Origin: Physcomitrium patens
Lineage: Eukaryota > Streptophyta > Bryopsida > Funariales > Funariaceae
Assembly: GCF_000002425.4 (NCBI RefSeq)
Contig: NC_037274.1
Location: forward strand, 15,229,517-15,293,516
Direction of reading: 5' to 3'
DNA: 64,000 nucleotides
In this document: piece by piece, positions 25,061-36,920 of the stretch
Position numbering within the stretch: the stretch's first letter is position 1
How the letters are laid out: each line of letters starts with the position of its first letter
Notes under the pieces: model-generated
What the model saw: only the letters and a program-made list of their open reading frames with translations
Told to the model about the DNA's origin: nothing
The model's database searches: none
Position numbers and translations under genes: made by a program

Positions 25061-27016
25061 GTGGCTCATTTACTGTTGCAGTTCAGGTCTCGCGGAGGTA
25101 TTTTGCATCAGTCAAGGTATTGGCGATCCCACTCTTGCCATTCGAAGGAGGCAATCCCTCAATCTGTGACCTATTTTATGCAACTTTGTACTCGAATTGG
25201 CGGTTACTATCTGGTTTAGAGGTTACCAGCACGACGATTGGCAATTGTGTGAAGATTAGTGCTTGATACTAATTTATATCCAGACAGGCACAAGAGGTGC
25301 GATGCGCCCTGTCCAATGTGTCGTCAGGACATTTTGGTTGACCACGGGAACAAACTCCCTTTACTCGGGTCCCGTATACTTCGTAGGAGACGCCCAGTGT
25401 AGTTGGACCTCATTTTGTAGTTCAGAATCACAAGTACGATGACATTCTTAAGATTGAGGAGAATCACCACATTCATTCTAATTTTTCAGTCCATTATTTC
25501 GTTTCTATTTCTCGCTCTTCGTATTTTTGGTTTGGGTTTTCGATGCCATCTTCACGTGTATCCGGCGACCAGTCGCACGCACACGCTGCACTAATCTCGA
25601 TCGCAGTATTTGCCATTGCCGCAACGGGTATCTGTGAAAGCCCTACCGCTCTTTAATGCGGCTACCGTCAACGCTGCCGCTTCTGCCGAGCGTCTTTTCT
25701 TCTACTGTCATAAGAAGTCTCGTTCATTCGCATAACATCCAGTAAACAACAAACTAATTCTGCCTTTGAATTATGGTATGAAATATTTTTCATAAAATTG
25801 GACAAAGAATTGGCACATTTCTTTGTTGGATTTATTTGAAGTTGATGGTAGTTGTAACAACATTCGCATGTAAAACCACCATGTCCAAAACAGTGGCTAC
25901 TATTGAGCTTTAGGTGTTATGTTCACAAACTTGTTAATGTAAACTTTTAGATTTTTGCTGATTTCATGATGCTTCTTCACAACTTTGATCTCTATACTTT
26001 TATGTACACTTACACATATACACACTTATTTATGTTAAAGATTTTCCCGTCTTCTGTTTTCGAAGCGTCTAGAAGAGCAACAAGCATTCAACAACGGTAT
26101 TAAAGGATTCGTTGAATGACGTATTCAGAGGATTTTCCATTCGTTTTTCTGTTCATGTGTTGTTTTTTGAGCATCGTCGCAGCCGTTGCATAAAGCAAAC
26201 TAGGGCAAACACACCCCCCTACTCCAACTCCACAGCCTCCTAGAGCGTTTGCAACTGCGCTATGTGCCCTGCGATGGCGTATCACGGCTGCAATGCTTCC
26301 TGCCTGGGATCGTTCGCGCCATAATGATGAATAATCCACAAAGAAATTCGAGTGTCGTAGCTCTCATTCGGCGGGCTTAACAAGCGTCGCACTGTTTTCC
26401 GATCTTTGTTGGCTCCGACAATCGCAACGATTACCGGTGCTGCTTGAACTCCATGGCTTCAGTGTGCGGTCCAGATTACCGATTGGGACTCGAAGCTGTG
26501 CGGAGGCGCTGTGTTAACCTTTGGTGAATTTTTCCATTCCGCGTGTAATCGGAGGCGATAAAAAGTGCAGACTCCGTGTTCTTTTGCTAAAATTGCGAAG
26601 AGCAGTGGTTTTTTTCGGATGGAGTGTTGTCGAAACTCCTCCATAGACGCTGATGTGGCGGTGTGTTGTCAGATTGCCGTTGCCAACCCCCCGACGAACC
26701 TCGCAAACGTACAGTCGACTCTGTTACAGCTTCTGCCCTGCCGCCCTACGCGTCGCATGCTTCGACGTGCTACTCATTTGCTCTGGTCCTCGCCCTCAAA
26801 GCTCCTTGGTATGCGTGAGGCGCGGCATTGTTGAGAAGCTGAGTATGGCTCGTAAGGGAGAGGCTAGAGTGAGCTGCGTAATTCAAGGGCACTGGTGAGG
26901 TGTAGATTTTAGCAGGATGTGGGGATTGTTCTGCTTGAGCGACGAGACTAACGGGAGTTGCACGTTGCGAGTGAGATTCAGGGGTGTTGCGTGCGACGAG
27001 TATAGTGGAGTATCTC
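25061..27016. other. Intergenic between E(z) and FBPase
   Basis: This holds the 3' UTR of the E(z) gene, spacer, and probably the promoter and leader of the FBPase gene from about 26400. Short frames on both strands have no recognisable domain. Confidence 0.55.
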
Positions 27017-28977
27017 ATGAATTACTTCTTCCTTTTCTGCATATGCTTCCTGCCGCTGCTCTCCTTTCGATGGGGGCGCGTGGCCGAGGTCCCGACCAAG
27101 CCAGAGGTAGCGACGCCTTCGACTAGAAGCGGCACGAAGCCCGTCAATGCTCCGTCACCGAGCATAGTGGCGCGCCTGGTGAGCTCGTTGCGGAAGCCCC
27201 CGTCTCCGCCATCGCCAGTGAGGTCGATTTTCCAGCAGCCACTGTCCTCGATTGTTTTCTCGACTCGTGGAACCAAGGCGCCATCTCCGCCCCCGCCGTC
27301 GACCTGGTTCTCGCCGCCAGCTCGGCGACAGAAGCCGCCACCCGCGGAGAGTAAGCCCAGGCCATCGCCAATGCCGACCTTTCTGACGCCTCCATTCACT
27401 CGACCGCCGTCGCGGGCGATGCCAAATGTGGTGGCGCAAGCAGGCGCAGACGAGGTTGTGACGATGACAGCCTTCTTAGGCACCGAAGGCTCAAATGTAG
27501 GTGTGGATTTGGTGGTACTCATGACGCACCTACAGACTGCGTGCAAGCACATCTCCTCTATTCTGGCCTCGCCGACTGAGCTTCAGGCCACCTTGAAGGG
27601 TGCGGATTCTGTCCATGGCGTGGGGCGCGATGCGCGCAAGCCGTTGGACTTGGTTTCGGTGGGTCTTCACGATCCATCTTTTGTTTCTTATACGTTCGTA
27701 AACCTTTTATTCTAGTCCTCGAATTGCCTGCTTAGGTTCACTTGAGGGGAAGGAAGTTTGTCGTTTGGCTGTCATGTGTCATAAAGCTCGTAGCCCCTAC
27801 TGCTTTTTGAAGTAGCCGACCTCTCCTTCTTTCAACAAATCTCGTCCTTATGGATTGCACGACGTGTTTGAGTAATTAGTGCAGGTAGATGTAGTGGCTC
27901 GAACCATATTGGTATCTTTCAGCGTATCTTCAATTAAGACTGGCTTTGACTCTGTATAGTCTGGTCCTAATATCAAGAATTTGTCTCGTAGGACGTGGGC
28001 TGAATTTGTCGGTCATCGTTTACCACATTTCCTTCAATCTTCTTTATATCTTCACATATCTGATGTAGCTCACACATTGCTGGCAGGCAGAACAACATAA
28101 TTAAGGCGGCTCTGCGAAGCTCAGGGAAAGTGGCCGCCATAGCTTCCGAAAAGGACGATAGGCCTGTGTGGTTAGGGGGAGGCCCTTACGTCGTCGTGTT
28201 CGACCCTCTCGATGGCTCTCGCAACCTCGACGCAACTGTACCTACTGGCACCATCTTCGGAATCTACAGGCGGTTACCAGAAGCTGACCACCTGCCCACG
28301 GATGAGAAAGCTTTCGCAAATGTGATGCAAAGGGGGGAGCGGCTGGTCGCTGCCGGATATGTATTGTATTCCTCCTCCACCATCATGGCCATCTCAGTTG
28401 GCTCAGGCTTACATGGATTCACTCTGGATTACACCATTGGAGAGTTTGCTTACAGCCACCACGACATACGCATCCCTGAACGAGGTGCGCCCCTTTCTTG
28501 TTCCTTCGCATGCATAGATCATGATTTTCTTGTGACACGAACTCACACACTGCTTTTTACTCTTTATTTGCAGGCCAGATATACTCTGTCAATGAAGCTA
28601 AGTACTTCGCCTGGCCAGTGGGCTTGCGAAGATACATTGACAACGTCCGACAAGGTAAGGGCCAGACACGTAAACAATATTCAGCCCGCTTCATTGGCTC
28701 GTTCGTGGCCGATCTCCACCGTACCATCATGTATGGAGGCATTGCAATGAACCCGAGGTCGCATTCCCGGCTTTTGTACGAGGCTAACCCCCTCAGCTAC
28801 CTTGTGGAACAAGCTGGGGGCCGTGGTACCGATGGGAAGCGGCGGATTCTGGAGATCAATCCCATCGAGATCCATCAGAAATTACCCCTTTTTCTCGGCA
28901 GTGCTGCAGATGTTGCTGAACTCGTTAGCTTCGGAGACATCCAGCAGCAGACAAGTCCTGAAGTGCACACATTCTAG
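27017..28977 (+). CDS. Chloroplast fructose-1,6-bisphosphatase, redox-insensitive cpFBPaseII-like
   Basis: Exons: 27017-27658, 28091-28484, 28574-28977 (480 codons; start tentative, being the first in-frame ATG). It would hydrolyse fructose-1,6-bisphosphate to fructose-6-phosphate. Motifs: IIKAALRSSGKVAAIASEKDD; metal/substrate site VVFDPLDGSRNLD; GTIFGIYRRL; YSSSTIMAI; QIYSVNEAKYF; RFIGSFVADLHRTIMYGG; YLVEQAGGRGTDGKRRIL; EIHQKLPLFLGS. The cysteine-bearing regulatory loop of the light-activated enzyme is missing: GTIFGIYRRL passes straight to the LPTDEKAF..QRGERLVAAGYV segment without Cys, as known for cpFBPaseII. The usual DGSSN is DGSRN here. The N-terminal ~150 residues are Pro/Ser/Arg-rich, which suits a transit peptide, although the first residues (MNYFFLFCICF) are unusually hydrophobic, so an upstream exon is possible. 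Two AGs 4 nt apart (28086, 28090) compete as the first acceptor; only the second keeps the frame. Confidence 0.85.
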
Positions 28978-29560
28978 TCTATTGCTGATTTTCGGTCCAG
29001 AACTTGTAGCAAAATTTTACTTCCGATTCTAGGTCTGCTAGAGGATATGCCTTAAACTTCACAATTCTAATGTTGAGTGATCCCTATTTTTTATTTTTTG
29101 TTCTCTCAAATAAGGTTATGATCTAAGATATTATCGCAGATGCCAGTCTTTTATTGTAGAGTTGACTGGTGATGGCATCCCTATTGGCGGCGCTAAGGTT
29201 AATAGAGCGACTTGAGAAGAAGAGTGTTTTGAGGGGTGGTTTAGTCTGTATTTTGCGTTTGTGATTTAGCACAGTCTCTAGCACATCACAGATGTTTTCC
29301 ACATAAAAGACAGCTCTTAATTCCTCCACTTCGTTCCAAGACGCAATTTGCAGGATGTTGTACAATTTTGGATCTTTTGAAATTCTCACTATATCCACTA
29401 GTTAATTTCTGCTTCAGATTGGAGCGAGAAGGTAACCAAAGTGCACATTCTTACAGCCTATAATCCAATTGGAACTGGGGTAGCTGGTAGGTGTACTGGT
29501 CTACTAATGTGACGCGACCTCATAATGCATTGGCGACGGCAGATAATGCTTCTGTACACG
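28978..29560. other. 3' UTR and spacer, no gene seen
   Basis: Separates the FBPase stop from the tRNA gene; only chance frames occur. Confidence 0.6.
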
Positions 29561-29633
29561 TCCGTTGTAGTCTAGATGGTTAGGATACTCGGCTCTCACC
29601 CGAGCTACCCGGGTTCGAGTCCCGGCATCGGAA
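29561..29633 (+). tRNA. tRNA-Glu (anticodon CUC)
   Basis: This is a 73-base cloverleaf. The acceptor TCCGTTG pairs with CATCGGA, except for a T-T opposition at the fifth pair. Anticodon stem CTCGG/CCGAG encloses loop CTCTCAC, giving anticodon CTC. The T arm is CCGGG-TTCGAGT-CCCGG. The internal A box (TAGTCTAGATGG) and B box (GGTTCGAGTCC) fit the Pol III consensus. There is no intron and no encoded CCA, as usual for nuclear tRNA genes. The acceptor mismatch is the only oddity; the B box and anticodon stem are perfect. Confidence 0.93.
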
Positions 29634-30325
29634 GCTCCCGAGTCTGTTCTGGATATCAAACTCATTCACTTTTCCTATCATTTTTTGTCTTTCGAACTCC
29701 CTTCCCTTTACAGAAATTTGTACTGCACACATAAGAGGAGGAGGGGAAATGTGCCAAAAGTGCCAAAAAGGACTGTGCCGAAATCAAACAAATTAAAGTG
29801 ATGCTCAATATTACCTCTTATTCATACATTTAGATCTAATGTATAAGAAATTTAATGCAAAAGATAATGAAAGACAATAAAATATTTTAAAATCAATAGA
29901 AAACTTTATTAATTATTTTTGAGAATTTATGCCATAGATAGATATGTTCATATTGATTATAGTTATTATTTCTTTTTGTTAATAAATCAAATCTCATGAC
30001 TTAATATAAATTCAATCCTTTATTATAGGTTTAAAAAGTAACTTTTGTCTTGCAAATATTATTTCTATTAATAAAAATAAGATCTAAAATTACAACTATC
30101 ATTGAAAAAATGAATGTCTTCAAATTTATAATACTGCAACTTTTTGTAATTATGTTATATTTTATGTTTAAAAATTCTTCACGTGTCCTTAAAATCTCTT
30201 TGTAATTAAAAAATTAAGAAAGATGCATGTTAATTTTTTTTTCAACATTACAATATTTTTATTTCAATTTTCAATTATAATTGAATTAGAAGTGTTTTTT
30301 TGCATATTACATAATTCAATATAGA

Positions 30326-30329
<4 letters not shown>

Positions 30330-30361
<32 letters not shown>
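30330..30361. repeat. (TA)n microsatellite
   Basis: About 16 TA units. Confidence 0.88.
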
Positions 30362-30364
<3 letters not shown>

Positions 30365-30569
30365 TATAAGATTAATTTCTACAGTAGAATAATGTATCAT
30401 ATAATATCTAAACATATTAATTAATTAGTTTTATAGTTTTTGTTTTCCAACTACATAATTTATTATTATAATTTAGTATTTTAATGTAAAATATATAATA
30501 ATTTAGATATATCATTTGTCAAAGAAAAATATAAACAAAATATAAGAACCAAAAATTTAAAAAGTTTAG

Positions 30570-30575
<6 letters not shown>

Positions 30576-30601
<26 letters not shown>
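30576..30601. repeat. poly(A) run
   Basis: About 26 consecutive A in the AT-rich island. Confidence 0.85.
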
Positions 30602-30699
30602 GAAGATATTAGATTAGTAACAAGGGTAGAAGCAAAACATCATTCAAATTGCTTTTAGACTTGTATTGGTAAGAGTAACGCACCTCTTGTCTTGTGTTC

Positions 30700-31080
30700 T
30701 TATTTAGAGTATACCCAATAGATTAGATGTTATCTTCTGGGGAAAGTTCTAAGATCTAAAAAATATTCTAGAAGTCTAAAGAACTACAAGTGGAAATTTG
30801 TAGAAGACTAGGAAAATTCTTCAGCAACTTCAGTCGAATATAAAAGCTTCTAGAATTTCTTAGGAGGTCCTCAGAAAACATTGAGCTTCCAATGCAGAAT
30901 TTCAGAATTTAATGGAGCGTGCTAAAATATTCTACATATTTTAAAATGTCAACAAAATTGGCCCAAGATTCTAATGGGGTTTAGGATATTCTAGAGTATT
31001 TTAAGAAATTCTAGAAGAGGCTTGATGTATGTACTTGATAAATTCCTTGCTCTTATTGGATTCAAAATATTCTACAACAA
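30700..31080. mobile_element. LTR-like relic with clustered TTCTAGAA palindromes (second block)
   Basis: Perfect TTCTAGAA at 30766-30773, 30848-30855 and 31009-31016, a near copy TTCTAGAG at about 30989, and several half sites. A TATA-like ATATAAAAGC lies just before the second site, so one site would sit next to a possible core promoter. It has the same style as the block near 4.7-4.9 kb but is not a close copy. No terminal repeats were defined. Confidence 0.33.
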
Positions 31081-31109
31081 GAAAATCATAGCATAATCAA
31101 CGAATACTA

Positions 31110-31134
31110 ATATATATATATATATATATATATA
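31110..31134. repeat. (TA)n microsatellite
   Basis: About 12 TA units bordering the LTR-like block. Confidence 0.88.
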
Positions 31135-31914
31135 AGTAAGTGCTTAGTAATAGAATGTTTTTTCTTTGAATCTAAGAAAAAAAATGAAGGAAAATTCCCA
31201 CGAGTTTTTACACGTCATGAAGCATGAGCAGAAACTCCACATTACAGCAACAAACGGGTTTTAAAATTTAATGGCAACAACGTCTAAACATGTAAATAAC
31301 TAAATAAAGAAATAAAAAAGAAAAGAAAAGAAAAAAGTAAAAGGAAAAGTAGAGCGGTTGCGATGGAGTGAACACGTCATCGTGCGGCGGACGTCGCGGT
31401 GATTGTCGGCGGCTGGCGGCACGTGAGCCCGCCGCCGAGAAGCTTCTTTGCGACCAGAACGTTCTGGAACAACTTCGGAGAGGAGGCCCCACTTCGGCGT
31501 CTTTGCTCGCTTCACTCGCTCGCTCGATCGATGAACGATCAACGCGCTGCTGCTCCTTGTGGTCGCGAGATGACTCCGTCTCACGCGCACCCACTCTCGT
31601 TCCCTCGCTGTCTCACTAGCTCAACACACCTTCCCTCTCAGTTTCCTCTACAATTCTGCCGTTAGCAACACGGGATCACTGCTGCGCACTCATCCAGTCC
31701 CTCCCTCCCTCAATTGCGTTATTTATATCTTCTCCGTTTGGTGTAGCAGATCAGCGATTGCAGTTCATCTAGTATCTCATCGACTAGTTAGTCTTCCCTC
31801 TCGTGTGTGTTTGAGCGTGTGTGTGTTTGCGTTTGTGGGGTTACGAGTGGTGGTGTGAGTAGTACTGAAGCTTGAGGTTTTGGGCGGGTGGTTGGTTTCG
31901 GGGAGGAGACAAGA

Positions 31915-32193
31915 ATGGCTTTGTATGATGCGTATGATAAGAAGTCCGACCAGCAAGGGCTCGGTTGGGCGGACCAGTGGGACTACAAGTATAATGACAA
32001 GTATGGGAATGAGGATGGGAACAAGGCGACTGGGGCCGGTGGCAAGGAGAAGCTGGCGAAGGTGAAGAGCGCCGCAAGTGCAGGCGTGGATAAAACGAAG
32101 CAGGCGGTTTCCTCGGGCGCGAACAAAGTCAAGGCCGGTACCGCGAGTGGGATCAAGTGGATCAAGCAGAAGGTCCAGAAAAAACCCCAATAG
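31915..32193 (+). CDS. Small lysine-rich conserved plant protein of unknown function
   Basis: A 92-residue single-exon protein starting MALYDAYDKK. The N-terminal third is acidic and aromatic (GWADQWDYKYNDKYGN). A Gly/Lys linker follows, then a repetitive basic helix-like half with spaced KVKSAA, GVDKTKQAV, GANKVKAGT and GIKWIKQK units. Small plant proteins ending in a KVK-GT--GI-WIK-K pattern are known as uncharacterised families; that match is from memory. The repeated V-K-T-K-x-A-V/A-x-x-G period suggests an amphipathic helix and a possible LEA-like or membrane-surface role, which is inference. The start is the first ATG after a CT-rich leader (about 31600-31800) with a weak TATA-like TATTTATAT near 31720. 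Confidence 0.8.
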   Translation: MALYDAYDKKSDQQGLGWADQWDYKYNDKYGNEDGNKATGAGGKEKLAKVKSAASAGVDKTKQAVSSGANKVKAGTASGIKWIKQKVQKKPQ

Positions 32194-33590
32194 CTCGAGC
32201 CCTGGACTCCTCCTCGTATTTATCCACCGCGGAGATTCCAGATGGAAGTGTGACATTCTCGGCCAGGCGCTGTTGGTGCAGTTGGGGCTAGGATCACGTG
32301 AAGCTCGACTATTAATTCAGTTGATTTGGAGCGTTTCTGAGGGCGAACGTGTCTGTGGATGATGGAGATGACGGATTTCCGACTGCCGAAGGTGAATCGA
32401 ACTGATCCATTTACCGCTCGCACGAGGATTTTGCGACGCTGCCCTCATACACTATTTGTTAGCTGTAGAGATACATTGTGGAGACTGGGACATGAATTCG
32501 TGATGTTGTGCCAAACTCATGAATTGCTTCGTTAGCTCAAAGGTTTTGGTTTCAGCGGAGATTCAGCCTTGGTCAGTACCGCGGTGATGCATGCAGACGG
32601 GTCACAGGCTCGTCGTTTTCACATCACACCCGATTTTTTTTGTAATTCAAGTTTGTGCATACATTAGTGCAGTTTGAGGGAAACATTGTCGCTCAGACAA
32701 CTTCCATTTTTCATCCTTGTAGAATGTCCTCAAATTTTATCTCTTCCTGAGATGGAAGCTTATTTTAATGAAAGCTGATACGATTTTCTTTAAGCAACGG
32801 AAGATATCTGTTCTTGTCTAACCTTTTTCACTCCACCAGGAGCAGCTCTGAGACACGCAAAACACTTGCGGCTGAAGAGACTAACTTGGGTCCGACACTG
32901 GCTAATTATTTTTATTTCTCAATACGGAATAAGACATAGAATAACACTACTTCTCCGAGTAGATTGGACCGAACCCTCCTGTAACGAACGGACCAAGTCC
33001 TTAACGACTGTAACGGTCAACCGGTGTTGCGAATCCAACTCAGCCAGCAACGTGGAAGCTTGCGCAGAAGTCACGACGCAGTATCGTTAGAAACTGCAAA
33101 CCCATGTTCTAGAAAGCGGTGAAAACGGTGCACAGTGGACATAGTCAAAACCATCAAGTCAAGTCTAGTCGTCATTGGTGAAGACGCTAATAAACTTTCA
33201 CGAACGCGGAACCTCCCCACTCGTTTCTTTCTTCCAGGAGGATAAAACGGTGAATTCAAGGACTCCAGATCACAATGTGTGTGATGAATGGGTGTTTTTA
33301 AGCTTTGGAAACATTAGGGATAAACAAAAGTTACAAAGCGTCGTCATTGTGCAGTTAGACGTCACTTTGCTGTTGGGTGATACCGTTTTGGATCAGGATT
33401 TGGGTGGATGGCTGACTTGGTCTGGGCTTCCACAAGTCCTGGATTTCCTTTCTTGAACACTTGGAAATGTTTTGAGGGTCTAAATACTACCGAATTTGTG
33501 TATGAAGTTGTCACTATTAAAACAAAACATACAAATATTAAAAATATAAATATAAACATACTTATAAATACTATCAAAATTGTGTATTAA
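32194..33590. other. 3' UTR and spacer, no gene seen
   Basis: Genic base composition but only short unrelated frames on both strands; the first ~500 bases are probably 3' UTR of the small-protein gene. Confidence 0.55.
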
Positions 33591-34560
33591 GTAGTCACAT
33601 TTACAACAATATATATATATATATATATATGTACATATATGCTTTAGTGTTTTCATTTAACACGTTTCAGCTTATTTTAGTAGGATGAGTTTTTATTTTT
33701 TATTTATTTTTTGTTTTGATTTTTGATGATTGAGGTTTGGAACCAATCAATGACTCTAAAGACCATGTTTTTGTATTTGGGGTTAGATTATTTTAACTGA
33801 ATTGAAGATTTGGAGGAGGTTTTGTTTAGAAAAGGTTTGTTTGAAGTGCAAAGTGTACAAAAGTCCTAAGTGTACAAAAGTGGATAGTGTACAAAGTCTT
33901 GAGTAGACATGGTTGTTAAATATATTTTTGATTATTTTTGTATATTTTAAAAAGTTGTATGTAGCATAAATATTGATGATGCCTAATAAGTTGGTTGAAA
34001 AGCCTTTTAAGATGACCCATATAAAATTTAGTTGCTAAAACAAATAATGCTAGGTATTAGATATTTTATTAAAAAAAAAAATAATAATAATAAAAAAATA
34101 AAAACAATATTACTGTATTATCTTTGTTGGTAGCTCTTGAGTTGTAATTCTATTGTAATTTCATGTAAAATAAGAACAAAGAAGTTTTGGGTATAGTTTT
34201 TTTGTTTCATTTGTTATTCTTGAATTTCCAATAAAAATATAGATATTATCATAGCTTGCATTTTTTTAAAGGATTATTTGATCTTTTATGTATAATAATA
34301 GATTTATTTTATTTTATTAATTTAGTAATTCAATAATGTATTAAGAAATAATAAATAATTTAAGTTTTTGGATTGTATGTTATAAAAATATGATATTTTT
34401 TATTATAATAAAAATATAAATTATAATAGAGAAGTCATATTCTTGTTTAGTGTTTGATATAGGATTTGAAACCAATGGCTCAAAATTGTAATAGTGTTTT
34501 CTTGGAAAGACTCTAATATTTATTGCAATTTAAAGTAATACATTTTAAAATTTGCAGAGT
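33590..34560. other. AT-rich island
   Basis: Low GC, with (TA)n at 33609-33630 and A/T homopolymers. A GTACAAA...AGTGTACAAAAGT motif recurs around 33850-33895. No coding signal. Confidence 0.55.
33609..33630. repeat. (TA)n microsatellite
   Basis: About 11 TA units. Confidence 0.85.
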
Positions 34561-35760
34561 GAGATTGATTGCCCAACACTTGCATGAAAAATAAAATTGA
34601 CAGAGCAAGGTCTACAATGATCCAATGGTTAGTGGGTATGCTCACCAATGGATGCACCAAGAGTAATGTAATGTCACTTGTTGCTGAGAGCAAAGCATTG
34701 CACACAACACATCGTCAACTGAACATAAAATGATCATTCAAATGAACATAAATCTGACAAGTCTGATTGAGTGCTAGCAATAGACGAAAACAGTGTTTGA
34801 AATCACTCGAAATTGTAAATGGAAGAAAGACGTTGCTGATTGCCTTGCTCTCCAGCAGGAGTAAGTCAATCCTTCGAGAAGAAATTGCATGTTGTTTGCA
34901 TTGCAAGATCTACAGTCCCTGCAGTCAGGGCCAGCACTAAAAAAACAAAAAAAACACCAACACCTGAATCTTATTGTAGGGCTCTACTAGCACACCCTGA
35001 GATGCAGCAAGATCACATTCACATGAGCAAATTAGGGTTTGTCTGCAGTCTACGCACACACTAGCAACGGACACGCACCGTGAAAGCTTGTGCTGTCAGT
35101 GTCGAGCTGTTGTTCCTGTGTATCCATAGTCATGCCGCCTCAACAGCTTCCTTGTTTCCAGAACCCTGATTATCACAGCAGCCTTGTGGGAAGCCTGAAA
35201 AAACAAGCTGCTGCAACAACATTTGACTTAAAACCACATTCACTTGTGAACTGAACATTTTCACCATCACTGCATCTCTCCTCTTGACCTGAACCCCTAA
35301 GAGCCCAATCGACAAGCCTCAATACCACAAAAGGGGGCCTGGATTTCCAGGTCTATCCCGCAATCTTTGCCGTGAAATGTCGAAGGCTTCAACCTGGCTC
35401 CAAGTATTGTTGCCATGCATTTCTTGCCACCCCTTCAAACTTCACAACATCCGGGGTCAATTCAACGACGTTCAGATTCGGCGCATGGTCATTTCTATTA
35501 CACTTTCTCCACACTACTAAAGATAGATCTCGCTCAAAATCCCATTGTCCAAAAACTCTGCAAGTGGGTTGTGAGCTACGTGATAAGGAATTAGAGGTGG
35601 GGATTGGGGCTAGGGAATTTCAACATAGGTATGAACTCATCCTTCCAAACTCGATATTTTTTTAGTAGATTCATATTTCTAACCCTAAACTGTTTGCGAA
35701 CAACCCTCTCAGAAGGAGATGAAGATCATCAAATGTTGTTGCAATAGTTCAACCAAACAC
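34560..35760. other. Intergenic of normal composition, no gene seen
   Basis: Short frames only. Two telobox-like AAACCCTAA/TTAGGGTTT cores occur, at about 35032-35040 and 35681-35689. An isolated stretch between two AT-rich islands. Confidence 0.5.
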
Positions 35761-36312
35761 CACTGATTGTCACATCTTCATCAATTTAGTATGTTTTTCT
35801 ATGCGTGTATTATGTTGGATTCCAACCATCAAGTTTTCAGTACATACATGGCATTATAGACAAGTAAATTGCAGCTTCATTTAAAGAACTTCCAGTTTGA
35901 AAAATAAAAATAAAAATAAAACAAAAAATAAGGCAGCTTTGATATTGTGAAGTGAATGTTTCTTTTAAAAACATATTGGCTCCGTAAGAATTGTATCAGA
36001 TTATACATATTAAAGTAATTTTGTTTAAAAAATCAAGTATTATATTTCAGTTTTAAATATATTTTGAAGTAATTAAGTAACAATGAAACTTTTAAAACTA
36101 ATATTAACAAGAAAAAAAAACTTATACTTATAGAACATGATGTCTTGTTATAATTAAGAACTAAAAAAAAATATAGCAAATAATATACATAGAATATAAT
36201 TAGTATTTGCAGATTGGGTTAAAAGCATATAATATAATGTGGTAAAACCTATCATTCCACATCAAGAAGGTAGAACTGAAAAGATTATATTTAATAGTTT
36301 ATTGTTAAAATA

Positions 36313-36712
36313 TAATTTAGGGGGTTGCTAGGTGGATACTTCCTTTTACTACGTGGACACCCCTTGTTCCATGCACCCTTCTATGTACACAATAAAACTC
36401 TTCTTGACACTAAAAAGTTTTAGAGTAAATTTACAATAAAAGATTTGTGTGCAATAGCTTATGGCATTTTTTCATTTTATTTAACAATTAAAAAAACCTC
36501 TTAATACATTTAATGTGATTCTTTCATTCACTTTTAAAAGCTCATTGATTTTGTTTACAGAAAGTTTTACTGTGAATTTATTCTAAATTCCTTTGATGCA
36601 AATAATAATTTTTTTATATAAATGTGAGGGTGCATGGCAAGGGGTGTTTATGCAACAAAAGGGAGTGTCCATATAATATAAGAGGATTGTCTATCTAGTA
36701 GTTTCCTAAATT
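36313..36712. mobile_element. MITE/foldback-like element with long terminal inverted repeats
   Basis: The left end (about 36313-36390) and right end (about 36624-36712) are imperfect inverted repeats. Reversing the right arm gives AATTTAGG, CTAG-TGGATA-like, CCTTTT, TGGACAC and ACACCCCTTG-CCATGCACCCT in the same order as the left arm. A second inner inverted pair (about 36419-36444 against 36566-36590, core TTTTA-TGT/GAATTTA) extends the fold. The roughly 400-bp element has no coding capacity, as expected of non-autonomous DNA transposons. Exact termini and target-site duplication were not resolved. Confidence 0.65.
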
Positions 36713-36895
36713 TATTTGCACTTAATTTCTTTATGTTGTAACTTATTTTAGTTTTATTTATTTAATTTTAATTTTAATTTTTTTTTGTGTTAATTAGATA
36801 TTAAAGCTTGTTTTGATAGAATAAACTATTGATTTAAATAAGCTTTACTTAAATTTAAATAAATTATACGAAAATAAAATATTATTTGATACTAA

Positions 36896-36920
36896 TATAT
36901 ATATATATATATATATATAT
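36896..36920. repeat. (TA)n microsatellite
   Basis: About 12 TA units. Confidence 0.85.

Larger units (their letters stand above)
29760..31290. other. AT-rich island with LTR-like block
   Basis: Very low GC with no coding frame. It includes (TA)n at 30330-30361 and 31110-31134, a poly(A) run at 30576-30601, and a less AT-biased block (30700-31080) with clustered TTCTAGAA sites. A probable decayed transposable element (inference). Confidence 0.55.

Noticed and set aside
30330..30361. (TA)n tracts considered as replication origin or matrix attachment elements
   Set aside because: They are ordinary microsatellites, repeated many times in the AT islands, with no other origin feature.
35372..35665. 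97-codon frame
   Set aside because: No family resemblance and no supporting splice sites.
35032..35689. Telobox-like TTAGGGTTT/AACCCTAAA cores (also at about 6669)
   Set aside because: Isolated nonamers of this kind are common in plant DNA and are not next to a recognised start site.
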